NCBI RefSeq assembly: GCF_028551275.1
Contig: NZ_CP117025.1
Span: 2,534,001-2,598,000 of the forward strand
DNA: 64,000 nt
Direction of reading: 5' to 3'
Origin: Sphingomonas hankookensis
GTDB lineage: Bacteria; Pseudomonadota; Alphaproteobacteria; Sphingomonadales; Sphingomonadaceae
Part shown: positions 19,295 to 27,473 of the stretch, in pieces
How positions within the stretch are numbered: position 1 is the first letter of the stretch
How the letters are laid out: every line of letters begins with the position of its first letter
Notes under the pieces: generated by a model
What the model saw: only the letters and a program-made list of their open reading frames with translations
Database searches by the model: none
What the model was told of the DNA's origin: nothing
Translations under genes and position numbers: made by a program

Positions 19295-19331
19295 AAAAAG
19301 GGCGCGGCAGCCATCGGCTACCGCGCCCTTT
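19295..19331 (-). terminator. Rho-independent terminator after rplS
   Basis: Read on the minus strand, AAAGGGCGCGG and CCGCGCCCTTT form an 11-bp perfect stem with further pairing inside the loop (AGCC/GGCT), followed by a T-run (CCCTTTTTGC). It lies 25 bases past the rplS stop and fits the end of the trmD-rplS transcript. The hairpin could also act on the phytochrome transcript from the other side. Confidence 0.85.
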
Positions 19332-19356
19332 GCCTGGCGCAATTGCGCGCCGCCGA

Positions 19357-19746
19357 TTACTCGGCAGCGGTCGCCTTGGCCGGACGCGGATCGCGACGTT
19401 CGGCGATACGCGCCGACTTGCCGGTGCGACCACGCAGATAATAGAGCTTCGCGCGACGCACGACACCGCGACGCACGACTTCGATCGAATCGATGTTCGG
19501 CGAATAGAGCGGGAAAACGCGCTCGACGCCTTCACCAAAGCTCATCTTGCGGACGGTGAACGACGAACCCATGCCCTTGTTCGAACGGGCGATGCAGACG
19601 CCTTCGTAGTTCTGCACGCGGGTACGCTCGCCTTCGACGACCTTCACGCCGACCTTGAGGGTGTCACCGGCGCGGAATTCCGGGATCTTCTTCGATTCGT
19701 TGAACTTGGCGATCTGTTCGGCTTCGATCGTCTGGAGGAGGTTCAT
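19357..19746 (-). CDS. rplS: 50S ribosomal protein L19
   Basis: Ribosomal protein of 129 residues, close to the usual 115-130. It shows the conserved segments [39 protein letters not shown] and [18 protein letters not shown]. The start ATG at 19746 overlaps the trmD stop (ATGA). The frame stays open upstream into trmD but is a shadow there. A lysine/alanine-rich tail follows the fold. It is the last gene of the trmD-rplS unit. Confidence 0.97.
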   Translation of the reverse strand: MNLLQTIEAEQIAKFNESKKIPEFRAGDTLKVGVKVVEGERTRVQNYEGVCIARSNKGMGSSFTVRKMSFGEGVERVFPLYSPNIDSIEVVRRGVVRRAKLYYLRGRTGKSARIAERRDPRPAKATAAE

Positions 19747-20480
19747 TTCTTCTGACCTTCGTCTTGCTTGTGCGCGCCAGAGGGCGACTGGACCCGAGCG
19801 TCGACATGACGCTCCCACAGGTCCGGCCGCCATAGCCGTGTATCGGATTCGGACCGTGCCTTGCGCCACGCCGCGATCCGCGCATGATCCCCCGATCGCA
19901 ACACCTCGGGGATCACACGCCCTTCCCATTCATAGGGTCGGGTATATTGAGGGTATTCCAGAAGGCCGCTTTCGAAGCTCTCCTCGATACCACTCGAAGC
20001 CGCGCCCATTACGCCGGGAAGCAGCCGAACGCAAGCATCCAGCAGCACCAGCGCTCCCATTTCGCCGCCCGACAGTACATAGTCGCCGATCGCCACCGGC
20101 TCGATATCGCGCGCCTCGAACAGCCGTTCGTCGAACCCTTCGAACCGGCCGCACAGGATGATCGCGCCCGGCCCGTCGGCCAGTTGCCGTACCCGCTCCT
20201 GCGTCAGCGCCTTCCCCCGCGGAGTCATCGCCAGCACCGGGCGGCCGTCCGTCACGCTGTCCAGCGCCGCCGCCAGCACGTCCGCACGCAACACCATGCC
20301 GGCGCCGCCCCCGGCCGGCGTATCGTCGACCGAACGATGCTTGTCGGTCGCGAAGTCGCGAATCTGCACCGTATCGAGCGACCAGCGTTCCTCGCGCAGC
20401 GCCCGTCCGGCGAGCGACACCCCGAGCGGTCCGGGGAACATTTCGGGGTAGAGCGTCAGGACGGTCGCGGCAAAGGTCAT
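19743..20480 (-). CDS. trmD: tRNA (guanine-37-N1)-methyltransferase
   Basis: SAM-dependent enzyme of 245 residues that makes m1G37 and prevents frameshifting. Knotted SPOUT-fold motifs are visible: [11 protein letters not shown] near the N-terminus, [26 protein letters not shown] and [10 protein letters not shown]. It overlaps rplS. Its normal upstream neighbour rimM lies about 1.9 kb away, behind three opposite-strand genes, so trmD needs its own promoter, probably in the 62 bases before its start or inside the divergent oxidoreductase gene. Confidence 0.97.
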   Translation of the reverse strand: MTFAATVLTLYPEMFPGPLGVSLAGRALREERWSLDTVQIRDFATDKHRSVDDTPAGGGAGMVLRADVLAAALDSVTDGRPVLAMTPRGKALTQERVRQLADGPGAIILCGRFEGFDERLFEARDIEPVAIGDYVLSGGEMGALVLLDACVRLLPGVMGAASSGIEESFESGLLEYPQYTRPYEWEGRVIPEVLRSGDHARIAAWRKARSESDTRLWRPDLWERHVDARVQSPSGAHKQDEGQKK

Positions 20481-20542
20481 GGCGACAGCCTCTGCCCGCT
20501 TGTTCGGGGGAACGAAAGACCTGCCGCGTCATTTGCGTCGCT

Positions 20543-21484
20543 ATGCCCCCCGCCCCCTGCACGCCCGACGCCGACGCGATCGATTGCGCCATCATCGGCG
20601 CCGGTCCGGCCGGACTGACCGCGGCCATCTATCTTGCGCGTTTCCATCTCGAAATTCGCATGTTCGACTGCGGATCGAGCCGGGCGGCGATGATCCCGCG
20701 TACCCACAACCATGCCGGCTTTCCCGGCGGGATCACGGGTCCCGACCTGCTGGCAAGGATGCACCGGCAGGCGCGCGACTATGGTGCGACCTGCGAGGCG
20801 GCGACGGTCACCGCGATCGAGCGCGATGGCGACGATTTTATCGTCCGCACCGATCGCAGCACGCTGCGCACCCGTACCGTCCTGCTGGCGACCGGCGTGG
20901 TCAACCACCGCCCCGCCGGACTGGACGACGCGCTGCACGACACGGCGCTGACCCGCGGACTGTTGCGCTACTGTCCGATCTGCGACGGCTATGAAGTGAC
21001 CGACCGGCGGGTAGGCGTGATCGGCACGGGCGACCATGGCATGCGCGAGGCGCTGTTCCTCCGCGGCTATAGCAGCGACGTGACCCTGATCGCGCCCGAT
21101 ACCGATCACGAACTGGACGATGCGTGCCGCGCCGCGCTCGACGATGCGGGCATCCGCCGGGTCGACGGACCGTGCGGCGACTATCGGATCGACGGCGACC
21201 GCTTCGTCGTTCGTACCGCCGAGGGAGACCTGGCATTCCACAGCGTCTATCCGGCGCTCGGGTCGCACATCCGGTCCGAATTGGCGATCGCCGCCGGGGC
21301 ACGGGCCAGCGAGGATGGCTGCCTGGAGGTGGACGATCACCAGCGTACCTCCGTCCCCGGCCTGTTCGCCGCGGGAGATGTGGTGAAGGGGCTGGACCAG
21401 ATCAGCCACGCCATGGGCGAGGCGGGCGTGGCAGCGACCACGATCCGCAACCTGTTGGCGGAGCGCCGTCCGATCCGGCGGTAG
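20543..21484 (+). CDS. Thioredoxin reductase-like FAD/NAD(P) oxidoreductase
   Basis: Flavoprotein of 313 residues with the FAD-binding motif IIGAGPAGLTAAIYLA near residue 16, a redox pair CPICDG (about residue 145) in the usual thioredoxin-reductase position, a second nucleotide-binding loop VGVIGTGDHGMREA and the terminal FAD motif GLFAAGDVVKGLDQ. It may be a TrxB paralogue or a related reductase such as ferredoxin/thioredoxin-like oxidoreductase; the true substrate is not evident. It is the first of three plus-strand genes inserted between rimM and trmD. Confidence 0.88.
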   Translation: MPPAPCTPDADAIDCAIIGAGPAGLTAAIYLARFHLEIRMFDCGSSRAAMIPRTHNHAGFPGGITGPDLLARMHRQARDYGATCEAATVTAIERDGDDFIVRTDRSTLRTRTVLLATGVVNHRPAGLDDALHDTALTRGLLRYCPICDGYEVTDRRVGVIGTGDHGMREALFLRGYSSDVTLIAPDTDHELDDACRAALDDAGIRRVDGPCGDYRIDGDRFVVRTAEGDLAFHSVYPALGSHIRSELAIAAGARASEDGCLEVDDHQRTSVPGLFAAGDVVKGLDQISHAMGEAGVAATTIRNLLAERRPIRR

Positions 21485-21525
21485 CGGCTTGTCGATCGCG
21501 ATGGCACCGGGTAGCCTTGTTGCCG

Positions 21526-21963
21526 ATGCGGCCCTGCCTTCTTTTGATCGCTTTCCTGCTGCCGACTGCACCGGCGGACGCGCAATCTTTCGACCGCATC
21601 CTCGCCGCTGCCGCCGAGCGGGAAGCGGCACGGAACTGTTTGGCGGCAGGCGCCGGCGAGATTGTCGTGTGCGGCGACCCTGATCGCGGCGACCGTTATC
21701 GCCTGCCGCTGCCGACGGTTCGCGAAGTCGGTGAACAAGGAGCGGTCATCGGCGAGGTCCCGCCGACATCGGTACAGGACCCGTTCCTGTCGGGCTGCGG
21801 CATGTTTCGCGGACAGCGCCGATGTTCGAAGCGGGAGGCGGAGGGCCATGGCTATCGTCGCGGTCGCGACCCGGTGACGCTGGTCGGCCGGCTCGTAACC
21901 ATATTGGTCGATCCCGACGCGGAAATCGGTCCGCCCGCGACCATACCACCCGCCAGACACTAA
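21526..21963 (+). CDS. Small secreted protein of unknown function
   Basis: Predicted exported protein of 145 residues with a signal peptide (MRPCLLLIAFLLPTAPADAQ). The mature part has four Cys in CLAAGAGEIVVCGDPDRG and GCGMFRGQRRCSKRE, suggesting two disulfides. The C(x)nEIVVCG pattern is frequent in small sphingomonad exported proteins, a memory-based resemblance. The start was set at the ATG at 21526 because the signal peptide begins there. It sits 41 bases after the oxidoreductase gene. No function can be assigned. Confidence 0.7.
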   Translation: MRPCLLLIAFLLPTAPADAQSFDRILAAAAEREAARNCLAAGAGEIVVCGDPDRGDRYRLPLPTVREVGEQGAVIGEVPPTSVQDPFLSGCGMFRGQRRCSKREAEGHGYRRGRDPVTLVGRLVTILVDPDAEIGPPATIPPARH

Positions 21964-22015
21964 TCGTTACGCAGCAGGCTTGTTCGATCGCCGGGGTCAT
22001 CGTATCCGATCGAGC

Positions 22016-22411
22016 GTGACCGAGACGCAGTTCCGCCAGCTTTTCTATACCAGCCGCAGCGCGCCCGGGGTCGATGTCGACTGCATCCTGCAACAATCCC
22101 GCCATAACAACGCGGTGGACGGTATTACCGGCCTGCTATGGCATGACGGCAGCCATTTCCTGCAGGTGATCGAAGGCCCCGAATCCAGCGTCGCCGCAAC
22201 CTATGCCCGGATCGCGAACGATCCGCGCCACAGCGAACTGACGATCCTGTCGGACCGTTCGCTCGGCACGCGGGAATTCGGTTACTGGAGCATGGAGCGC
22301 GCGACGCGCTCGCTCCACGATGGCGAGGCGGTACTGGCGCGGATCGAGCGGCGATTGGCGGGCGCACCCGAACCGTTGCGCGCCGCCTTTACCGCCGCCG
22401 TAACGCGCTAG
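22016..22411 (+). CDS. BLUF-domain blue-light sensor
   Basis: Stand-alone flavin photoreceptor of about 131 residues. It shows the BLUF landmarks: Tyr11 in QLFYTSR, the Asn in HNNAVDGITGLL, Gln50 in FLQVIEG, and the Trp in FGYWSMER. The rest is a short helical cap. The GTG at 22016 was chosen because the domain starts immediately after; a TTG at 21980 is possible. No output domain is fused, so it should signal by protein-protein contact, as PixD/YcgF-type short BLUF proteins do. It converges on rimM with 3 bases between the two stops. Confidence 0.9.
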   Translation: MTETQFRQLFYTSRSAPGVDVDCILQQSRHNNAVDGITGLLWHDGSHFLQVIEGPESSVAATYARIANDPRHSELTILSDRSLGTREFGYWSMERATRSLHDGEAVLARIERRLAGAPEPLRAAFTAAVTR

Positions 22412-22414
22412 CCA

Positions 22415-22996
22415 TCAATCGACGGCGAACAGCGCGTCGACCACCAGACGTTCGTCATTCCATTCGGGTACGGCATGAGGCTGCATCGGCACCATGAACC
22501 GCTTGCCGCCGGGCCGTTCGATCTCGATCACGTCGCCCGCGCCGAAATCGTCGATGGCGACCACCTGCCCCAGCGTCTCGCCCGTACTGGACACGACGGC
22601 CAGGCCGAGCAGATCGGCGTGATAATATTCACCTTCGCCCAGCGGCGGCAGCTGGTCACGGCCGATCCACAATTCGGTCCCGCGCATCGCCTCCGCCTTG
22701 TTGCGGTCGGCGATTTCGCGGAACCTGCCGATCACGCCGTTGGTCGCGGGGCGCACCGAGACCAGGGTCAGCGCGCCACCGTTCAGCGTCGCATAGGCCG
22801 ACAGGTCGTCGGTGAACAGCTTCAGCCGCACCTCGCCATGCAGCCCATGCGCCCCGGCGATCGCCGCCAGCACGACGCGACTGCGGTCGACCGCGACGTC
22901 AGGCGTCGGGCGAGCCTTCGCCGCCGTCGGGGGTGTCGTCGCGGCCTTCGGCGGGTTCTTCCGCCGATTGGCCGACATTGGTGGCGTCTTCGTCAT
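22415..22996 (-). CDS. rimM: Ribosome maturation factor RimM
   Basis: 16S rRNA processing factor of 193 residues. The RimM N-domain begins at about residue 40 (VVLAAIAGAHGLHGEVRLKLF) and the PRC-barrel follows (EYYHADLLGLAVV, DFGAGDVIEIE, MVPMQPHAVPE). The first 38 residues are rich in Lys, Ala, Pro and Thr and are longer than usual, so the real start may lie downstream. It follows rpsP in the expected order, but trmD does not follow directly. Confidence 0.94.
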   Translation of the reverse strand: MTKTPPMSANRRKNPPKAATTPPTAAKARPTPDVAVDRSRVVLAAIAGAHGLHGEVRLKLFTDDLSAYATLNGGALTLVSVRPATNGVIGRFREIADRNKAEAMRGTELWIGRDQLPPLGEGEYYHADLLGLAVVSSTGETLGQVVAIDDFGAGDVIEIERPGGKRFMVPMQPHAVPEWNDERLVVDALFAVD

Positions 22997-23024
22997 GGGG
23001 GCGCTGTTCTTGCGGGTCGATCAT

Positions 23025-23065
23025 GCGTCATGCTCCTGGTCGGGATGACCCGCAACGCATGACGC
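23025..23065. other. Stem-loop between rpsP and rimM
   Basis: GCGTCATGC (23025-23033) and GCATGACGC (23057-23065) form a perfect 9-bp stem. The enclosed bases contain a nested pairing, CGGG with CCCG. There is no T-run, so it is more likely a processing or stabilising structure that lets rpsP message outnumber rimM message than a terminator. The role is inferred. Confidence 0.45.
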
Positions 23066-23113
23066 AGATCAAAGGATGCCGGCGCGCCCAAAAAGACGCG
23101 CCTGCACAACCCC

Positions 23114-23497
23114 TTACGCTTCGGCGGTTTCGGCCGGGGCGTTGGCGGCTTCCTCAGCGGCCTTCGCCTTTTCCGCACGCTCCTCGGCGCGTTCGACGGC
23201 CTTTTCGCCCGGCTTGCCCTTGTTCGGGTTGTTGCGGGCAGCGCGTTCCTTCACACCGGCCTTGTCGAGGAAGCGGGCGACACGGTCGGTCGGCTGCGCG
23301 CCGACGCCCAGCCAGTGGGTCGCACGCTCGGCGTCGAGCACGACGCGCTTCTCGTCTTCCTTGCCCAGCAGCGGGTTGTAGGTGCCGATCTTCTCAATGA
23401 AGCGGCCATCGCGCGGGCTGCGCGCATCGGCGACGACGATGCGGTAGTAGGGACGCTTCTTCGAGCCACCACGCGACAGACGGATGCTGAGTGCCAT
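23114..23497 (-). CDS. rpsP: 30S ribosomal protein S16
   Basis: Ribosomal protein of 127 residues. The conserved start [19 protein letters not shown] and the [11 protein letters not shown] and [20 protein letters not shown] segments define S16. After about residue 85 there is a charged Ala/Glu/Lys tail, typical of alphaproteobacterial S16. It is 48 bases downstream of ffh, which keeps the usual order. The leader contains AAGGAAG close to the ATG. Confidence 0.97.
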   Translation of the reverse strand: MALSIRLSRGGSKKRPYYRIVVADARSPRDGRFIEKIGTYNPLLGKEDEKRVVLDAERATHWLGVGAQPTDRVARFLDKAGVKERAARNNPNKGKPGEKAVERAEERAEKAKAAEEAANAPAETAEA

Positions 23498-23545
23498 TAT
23501 TCTTCTTCCTTCGTTGGTCTGTGTAAGCCGGAGCCTTGCCGGCGG

Positions 23546-25039
23546 TTACTTCTTCTTGATCAGGTTTTCGAAGCCGGGGGGTAGCTGCGGCATCCCCTTG
23601 CCACCGGTGAGACCGGGCAGGCCGGGCATTTCGCCCCCCGCCTTGCTCATCAGGTCGCCAAGACCGGGGCCGCCGAGCGCATTGCCGAGGCCGCCCATGC
23701 CGCCCTTGCCCAGCATCGCCATCATGCCCTTGATGCCGCCCATCTTCTTGAGCTTCTTCATCGCGGTCTGCATTTCCTGATGCATCTTCAACAGCTTGTT
23801 GATGTCCTGCACCGTCGTGCCCGATCCCTTGGCAATGCGGATCTTGCGCTTGGCGTTGATCAGTTCGGGCTTGGCGCGTTCCTTGGCGGTCATCGACGTG
23901 ATCATCGCGTCCATGCGCAGCAGGATCTTCTCATCGACCGCGCCCGACGCCATCGCCGCCTGCGCCTTCTTCATGCCCGGGATCATGCCGGCCAGCGCAC
24001 CCAGGCCGCCCATGCGCCGCATCTGCGCCAGCTGCCCGCGCAGGTCGTTCATGTCGAACTGACCCTTGGCCAGGCGACCCGCCATGCGCTCCGCGTCTTC
24101 GGCCTCGATCGACTGTGCGGCCTTTTCGACCAGCGACACGACGTCGCCCATGCCGAGGATACGGCCGGCAACGCGCTTCGGGTGGAACGGCTCGATCGCG
24201 TCCAGCTTTTCGCCGGTGCCCGCGAACTTGATCGGCTTGCCGGTGACGGCGCGCATCGACAATGCGGCACCGCCGCGCGCATCGCCGTCCATGCGGGTCA
24301 GGATGACACCGGTCAGCGGCACCTGTTCGGAGAAGTTCTGCGCAACGTTGACCGCGTCCTGCCCGGTCAGCGAGTCGACGACCAGCAGCGTCTCGTTCGG
24401 CTTGGCGATGTCCGAGACGGCCTTCATCTCGTCCATCAGCGCCTGATCGACGTGCAGACGACCGGCGGTGTCGAGCATGACCACGTCATAGCCCTGCAGC
24501 TTCGCCGATTGCAGCGCGCGCCGGGCGATGTCGACCGGCTGCTGCCCCGCCACGATCGGCAGGGTCGCGACCTCGACCTGCGTGCCGAGCACCGCGAGCT
24601 GTTCCTGCGCCGCCGGGCGATTGACGTCCAGCGACGCCATCATCACCTTCTTGCCCTCGCGCTTGGCGAGCAGCTTGGCGAGCTTGGCGGTGGTCGTGGT
24701 CTTGCCCGAGCCCTGAAGCCCGACCAGCATGATGACGGCGGGCGGCGTGACCGCGACGTCCAGCTCGGCCGTATCCGGTCCCAGCATGTCGACCAGCGCG
24801 TCATGGACGATCTTGACGACCTGCTGTCCCGGCGTGATCGAACGCAGGACATTCTGGCCAACGGCGGCCTCGGTCGCCTTTTCGACGAATTCGCGCGCGA
24901 CGGGCAGCGCGACGTCGGCTTCCAGCAGCGCCACGCGGACTTCGCGCATCGCCGTCCGGACATCGGCCTCGGTCAGCGCGCCGCGACCGCGCAGACGATC
25001 GAACACCCCTCCCAGCCGGTCACTCAGACTTTCGAACAC
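23546..25039 (-). CDS. ffh: Signal recognition particle protein Ffh
   Basis: SRP54 GTPase of about 497 residues that recognises signal sequences and hands ribosomes to FtsY. The GTG at 25039 starts VFESLSDRLGGVF and has GGAG 8 bases upstream; the ATG at 25075 would add an unlikely N-terminus. The N-domain, the G-domain (GLQGSGKTTTTAKLA, DTAGRLHVD, TRMDGDARGG) and the Met-rich M-domain (MRRMGGLGALAGMIPGM, ending in Gly/Met repeats) are all present. It heads the ffh-rpsP-rimM run. Its receptor gene ftsY is about 3.7 kb away on the other strand. Confidence 0.97.
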   Translation of the reverse strand: MFESLSDRLGGVFDRLRGRGALTEADVRTAMREVRVALLEADVALPVAREFVEKATEAAVGQNVLRSITPGQQVVKIVHDALVDMLGPDTAELDVAVTPPAVIMLVGLQGSGKTTTTAKLAKLLAKREGKKVMMASLDVNRPAAQEQLAVLGTQVEVATLPIVAGQQPVDIARRALQSAKLQGYDVVMLDTAGRLHVDQALMDEMKAVSDIAKPNETLLVVDSLTGQDAVNVAQNFSEQVPLTGVILTRMDGDARGGAALSMRAVTGKPIKFAGTGEKLDAIEPFHPKRVAGRILGMGDVVSLVEKAAQSIEAEDAERMAGRLAKGQFDMNDLRGQLAQMRRMGGLGALAGMIPGMKKAQAAMASGAVDEKILLRMDAMITSMTAKERAKPELINAKRKIRIAKGSGTTVQDINKLLKMHQEMQTAMKKLKKMGGIKGMMAMLGKGGMGGLGNALGGPGLGDLMSKAGGEMPGLPGLTGGKGMPQLPPGFENLIKKK

Positions 25040-25086
25040 GCGCGCACTCCAATTGCGAAACCCTATGAAAAACACTCAAGCAAAAC

Positions 25087-25118
25087 ACGCCGGCGGACGA
25101 AACCTCGTCGGCCGGCGT
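25087..25118 (-). promoter_or_regulatory. Terminator-like hairpin in the ffh leader
   Basis: Read on the minus strand, ACGCCGGC pairs with GCCGGCGT, with an inner ACGA/TCGT pairing. The stem is followed by GTTTTG and then another T-run close to the ffh start. No minus-strand gene lies upstream for it to terminate, so it could be an attenuator of ffh. This is inferred from sequence only. Confidence 0.4.
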
Positions 25119-25282
25119 CGCCCTTGGGCGGCATTGCTGAACGATTCCCAACGGAAACGATGCGGCGCCTCTAGCGCATCGCGCCGTCCCGCGCAAGTCG
25201 CGACGACCGGAGCCCGGGTGACGACAGGACGAACACGGCCTTTAACACCTTCTATACCGATGTGCGCCGATAACGGCCGCGT

Positions 25283-26920
25283 ATGGAATGGGATCGGCAA
25301 CGCGGAACAGAGGGCACGGCCCCAGCGGAAGCGCCGCAGCGGGGGAACCGCTGGACGCTGCCGATCTATATCGCGGGCATCGTGCTGTTCGCCGGGCTGG
25401 CCATCGCGGTCATCAGCGGCTTCCTCGATCACCGCTATTTCGGTGGCGCCCCGGTCGAGCGGCACCTGTTCCTGGCGCTGATCGCCAACGCCGTCCTCGT
25501 CTTCTTCTGCTGGTTGCGCCATCGCGCCGCCGCGATCGAGATGCATGGCCGTTCGGCGGCGGAGGAACGCGCCCGGATGCTGGCGTCGCGCGATCCGCTC
25601 ACCGGATTCCTCAACCGCCGTTCGCTCAGCGAAGCCGGCGCGGCGCTGCTGCGCGCGGCGACCCGGCGGGATCAGGCGGTAGCGCTGATGATCGTCGACC
25701 TCGACCATTTCAAGATGGTCAACGACATGCACGGCCATGAAGCGGGCGACGCCGTCCTGCGTGCCGCCGCCCACGCCATCGCCGATGTCATGCCGTCCGC
25801 CGCACTCACCGCGCGATTCGGCGGCGACGCCTTTGCCTGTGCCTTTGTGTTCGACGCCCGCGACCCGTCGACGGTCGATCATGTCGCATCGCGCGTGATC
25901 GCCGCGCTGTCGCAGCCGATCGAGGTCGACGATCGGCGCATCCACCTGACCAGCTCGATCGGCGTCGCGCGGTCCGACTTCGACGGGGCGGGCATCGACA
26001 CGCTGCTGCGGTCGGCCGACATCGCGATGTATTGCGCCAAGAAGTCCGGACGCGGCGGCGTCACCTGGTTCAATCGCGCGATGGAACACGCGCTGATCGA
26101 CCGCAACGATATCGAGAACGGCCTGCGCCAGGCCATCCCCGCCGGGCAGATCGTTCCCTATTTCGAACCGCAGATCGACCTTGCCACCGGCCGGCTGTGC
26201 GGGTTCGAGGTATTGGCGCGCTGGGTCCATCCGACGCAGGGGATTATCCCGCCCGACCGTTTCATCCCGGTCGCCGAGGATTCGGGCCTGATCGCCGAAT
26301 TGTCGCTGGCGATCATGCGACAGGCGTTCGCCGCCGCGCGCGACTGGGACCCGACCTTGTCGTTGTCCGTCAACATCTCGCCATATCAGCTGCGCGATGC
26401 GTGGCTGGCGCAGAAGATCATCAAGGCGACGGTCGAGGGCGGCTTTGCCGCCAACCGGCTGGAAATCGAGGTCACCGAAAGCGCGCTGTTCGACAATCTG
26501 GCCTTGGCCCAGTCGATCGTCGGTTCGTTGAAGAATCAGGGCGTCCGCCTCGCGCTGGACGATTTCGGCACCGGCTATTCATCGCTGGCGCACCTCCGCG
26601 CGCTGCCGTTCGACCGGATCAAGATCGACAAGAGCTTCGTCCTGTCGATGCTCGACAATGCCGATTCGGCGGCGATCGTGAATGCGATCATCGGCCTTGG
26701 CGCCAATCTCAACCTGCCGGTCACCGCAGAAGGGGTTGAAACCGACACCATCGCCGAACGACTGGCGGCGCTGGGATGTGCGAAGGCGCAGGGCTGGAAT
26801 TATGGCAAGCCGCTGTCGATCGCCGATACGCGGCGAATGCTTGCCGCGCGCGGGCTGCTCCATGCCGGCACGACCGAACCCGATCTGCCCGATCTCACCA
26901 CCCGGCGTCAGGTCGGCTGA
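25283..26920 (+). CDS. GGDEF-EAL protein with degenerate GGDEF, probable c-di-GMP phosphodiesterase
   Basis: Membrane protein of 545 residues with two N-terminal membrane helices (about 25-47 and 62-80). Its GGDEF domain (about 95-255) has the signature changed to RFGGDAFA, so catalytic Glu is lost and cyclase activity is unlikely. The EAL domain (about 270-530) looks intact: GFEVLARW (EVL for EAL), VNISPYQL, EVTESALFD, LDDFGTGYSSL, IKIDKSFV and AEGVET. It should hydrolyse c-di-GMP, with the GGDAF domain as a possible GTP-binding regulator. The last 26 bases overlap the convergent DUF924 gene. Confidence 0.92.
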   Translation: MEWDRQRGTEGTAPAEAPQRGNRWTLPIYIAGIVLFAGLAIAVISGFLDHRYFGGAPVERHLFLALIANAVLVFFCWLRHRAAAIEMHGRSAAEERARMLASRDPLTGFLNRRSLSEAGAALLRAATRRDQAVALMIVDLDHFKMVNDMHGHEAGDAVLRAAAHAIADVMPSAALTARFGGDAFACAFVFDARDPSTVDHVASRVIAALSQPIEVDDRRIHLTSSIGVARSDFDGAGIDTLLRSADIAMYCAKKSGRGGVTWFNRAMEHALIDRNDIENGLRQAIPAGQIVPYFEPQIDLATGRLCGFEVLARWVHPTQGIIPPDRFIPVAEDSGLIAELSLAIMRQAFAAARDWDPTLSLSVNISPYQLRDAWLAQKIIKATVEGGFAANRLEIEVTESALFDNLALAQSIVGSLKNQGVRLALDDFGTGYSSLAHLRALPFDRIKIDKSFVLSMLDNADSAAIVNAIIGLGANLNLPVTAEGVETDTIAERLAALGCAKAQGWNYGKPLSIADTRRMLAARGLLHAGTTEPDLPDLTTRRQVG

Positions 26921-27473
26921 GATAGGCCGCCTCGGCCTCGGTCGACACCCGGCCGAGCGCCGCGTTGCGCGAGGGGTAACGGCCATAGCGTGCCAGCACC
27001 TCGGCATGGTCGCGCGCGAATTTCAGGTTCACCGGATTGCCCAGCGCTTCGAAACAATGGAGCGAGAAGCGCGCCACCCCCGCATCCTCGCTATGCATGA
27101 GCGGCATATAGAGGAACGCCCGGCGCTCCGGGGGCAGTTCCCGGTCATAACCCCGCGCGATCCCGATCAGCGCAAGCTCCAGCGCCAGCGGATCGGCCGC
27201 GAATGCCGCCGCCTGTCCCCGGAACAGGTTGCGCGAAAACTGGTCGAGCACGATCACCGCCGCGAACAGGCTGTCGCGGTCGTCGCGCCATCCCGCCGCC
27301 TCGGTCGTCAGCAAGCGCCGTTGCAACGCGCCGAAACGGTCCGCGATCATGGCGTCGAGCGCATCGTCCTTCGCGAAGTGCCGCTCCGGACCAACTTCTC
27401 TGAACCAGAAGTCGAGCACTTCGCGCGCCTGTCCGTGGACTTCCCCTGCCGCTGTCCCTAGATCGTCGCCCAT
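26895..27473 (-). CDS. DUF924 family protein
   Basis: Soluble, mostly helical protein of about 192 residues of the DUF924 (COG3803) family. Conserved parts are VLDFWFREVGPERHF, VIVLDQFSRNLFRG, FLYMPLMHSED and ALGNPVNLKFARDHAEVLARYGRYPSRN. The function is unknown; the fold is TPR-like. The ATG at 27473 overlaps, on the other strand, the ATG of mtaB at 27472 (CATG). An alternative start 24 bases upstream would lie inside mtaB. Confidence 0.85.
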   Translation of the reverse strand: MGDDLGTAAGEVHGQAREVLDFWFREVGPERHFAKDDALDAMIADRFGALQRRLLTTEAAGWRDDRDSLFAAVIVLDQFSRNLFRGQAAAFAADPLALELALIGIARGYDRELPPERRAFLYMPLMHSEDAGVARFSLHCFEALGNPVNLKFARDHAEVLARYGRYPSRNAALGRVSTEAEAAYLSRPDAGW

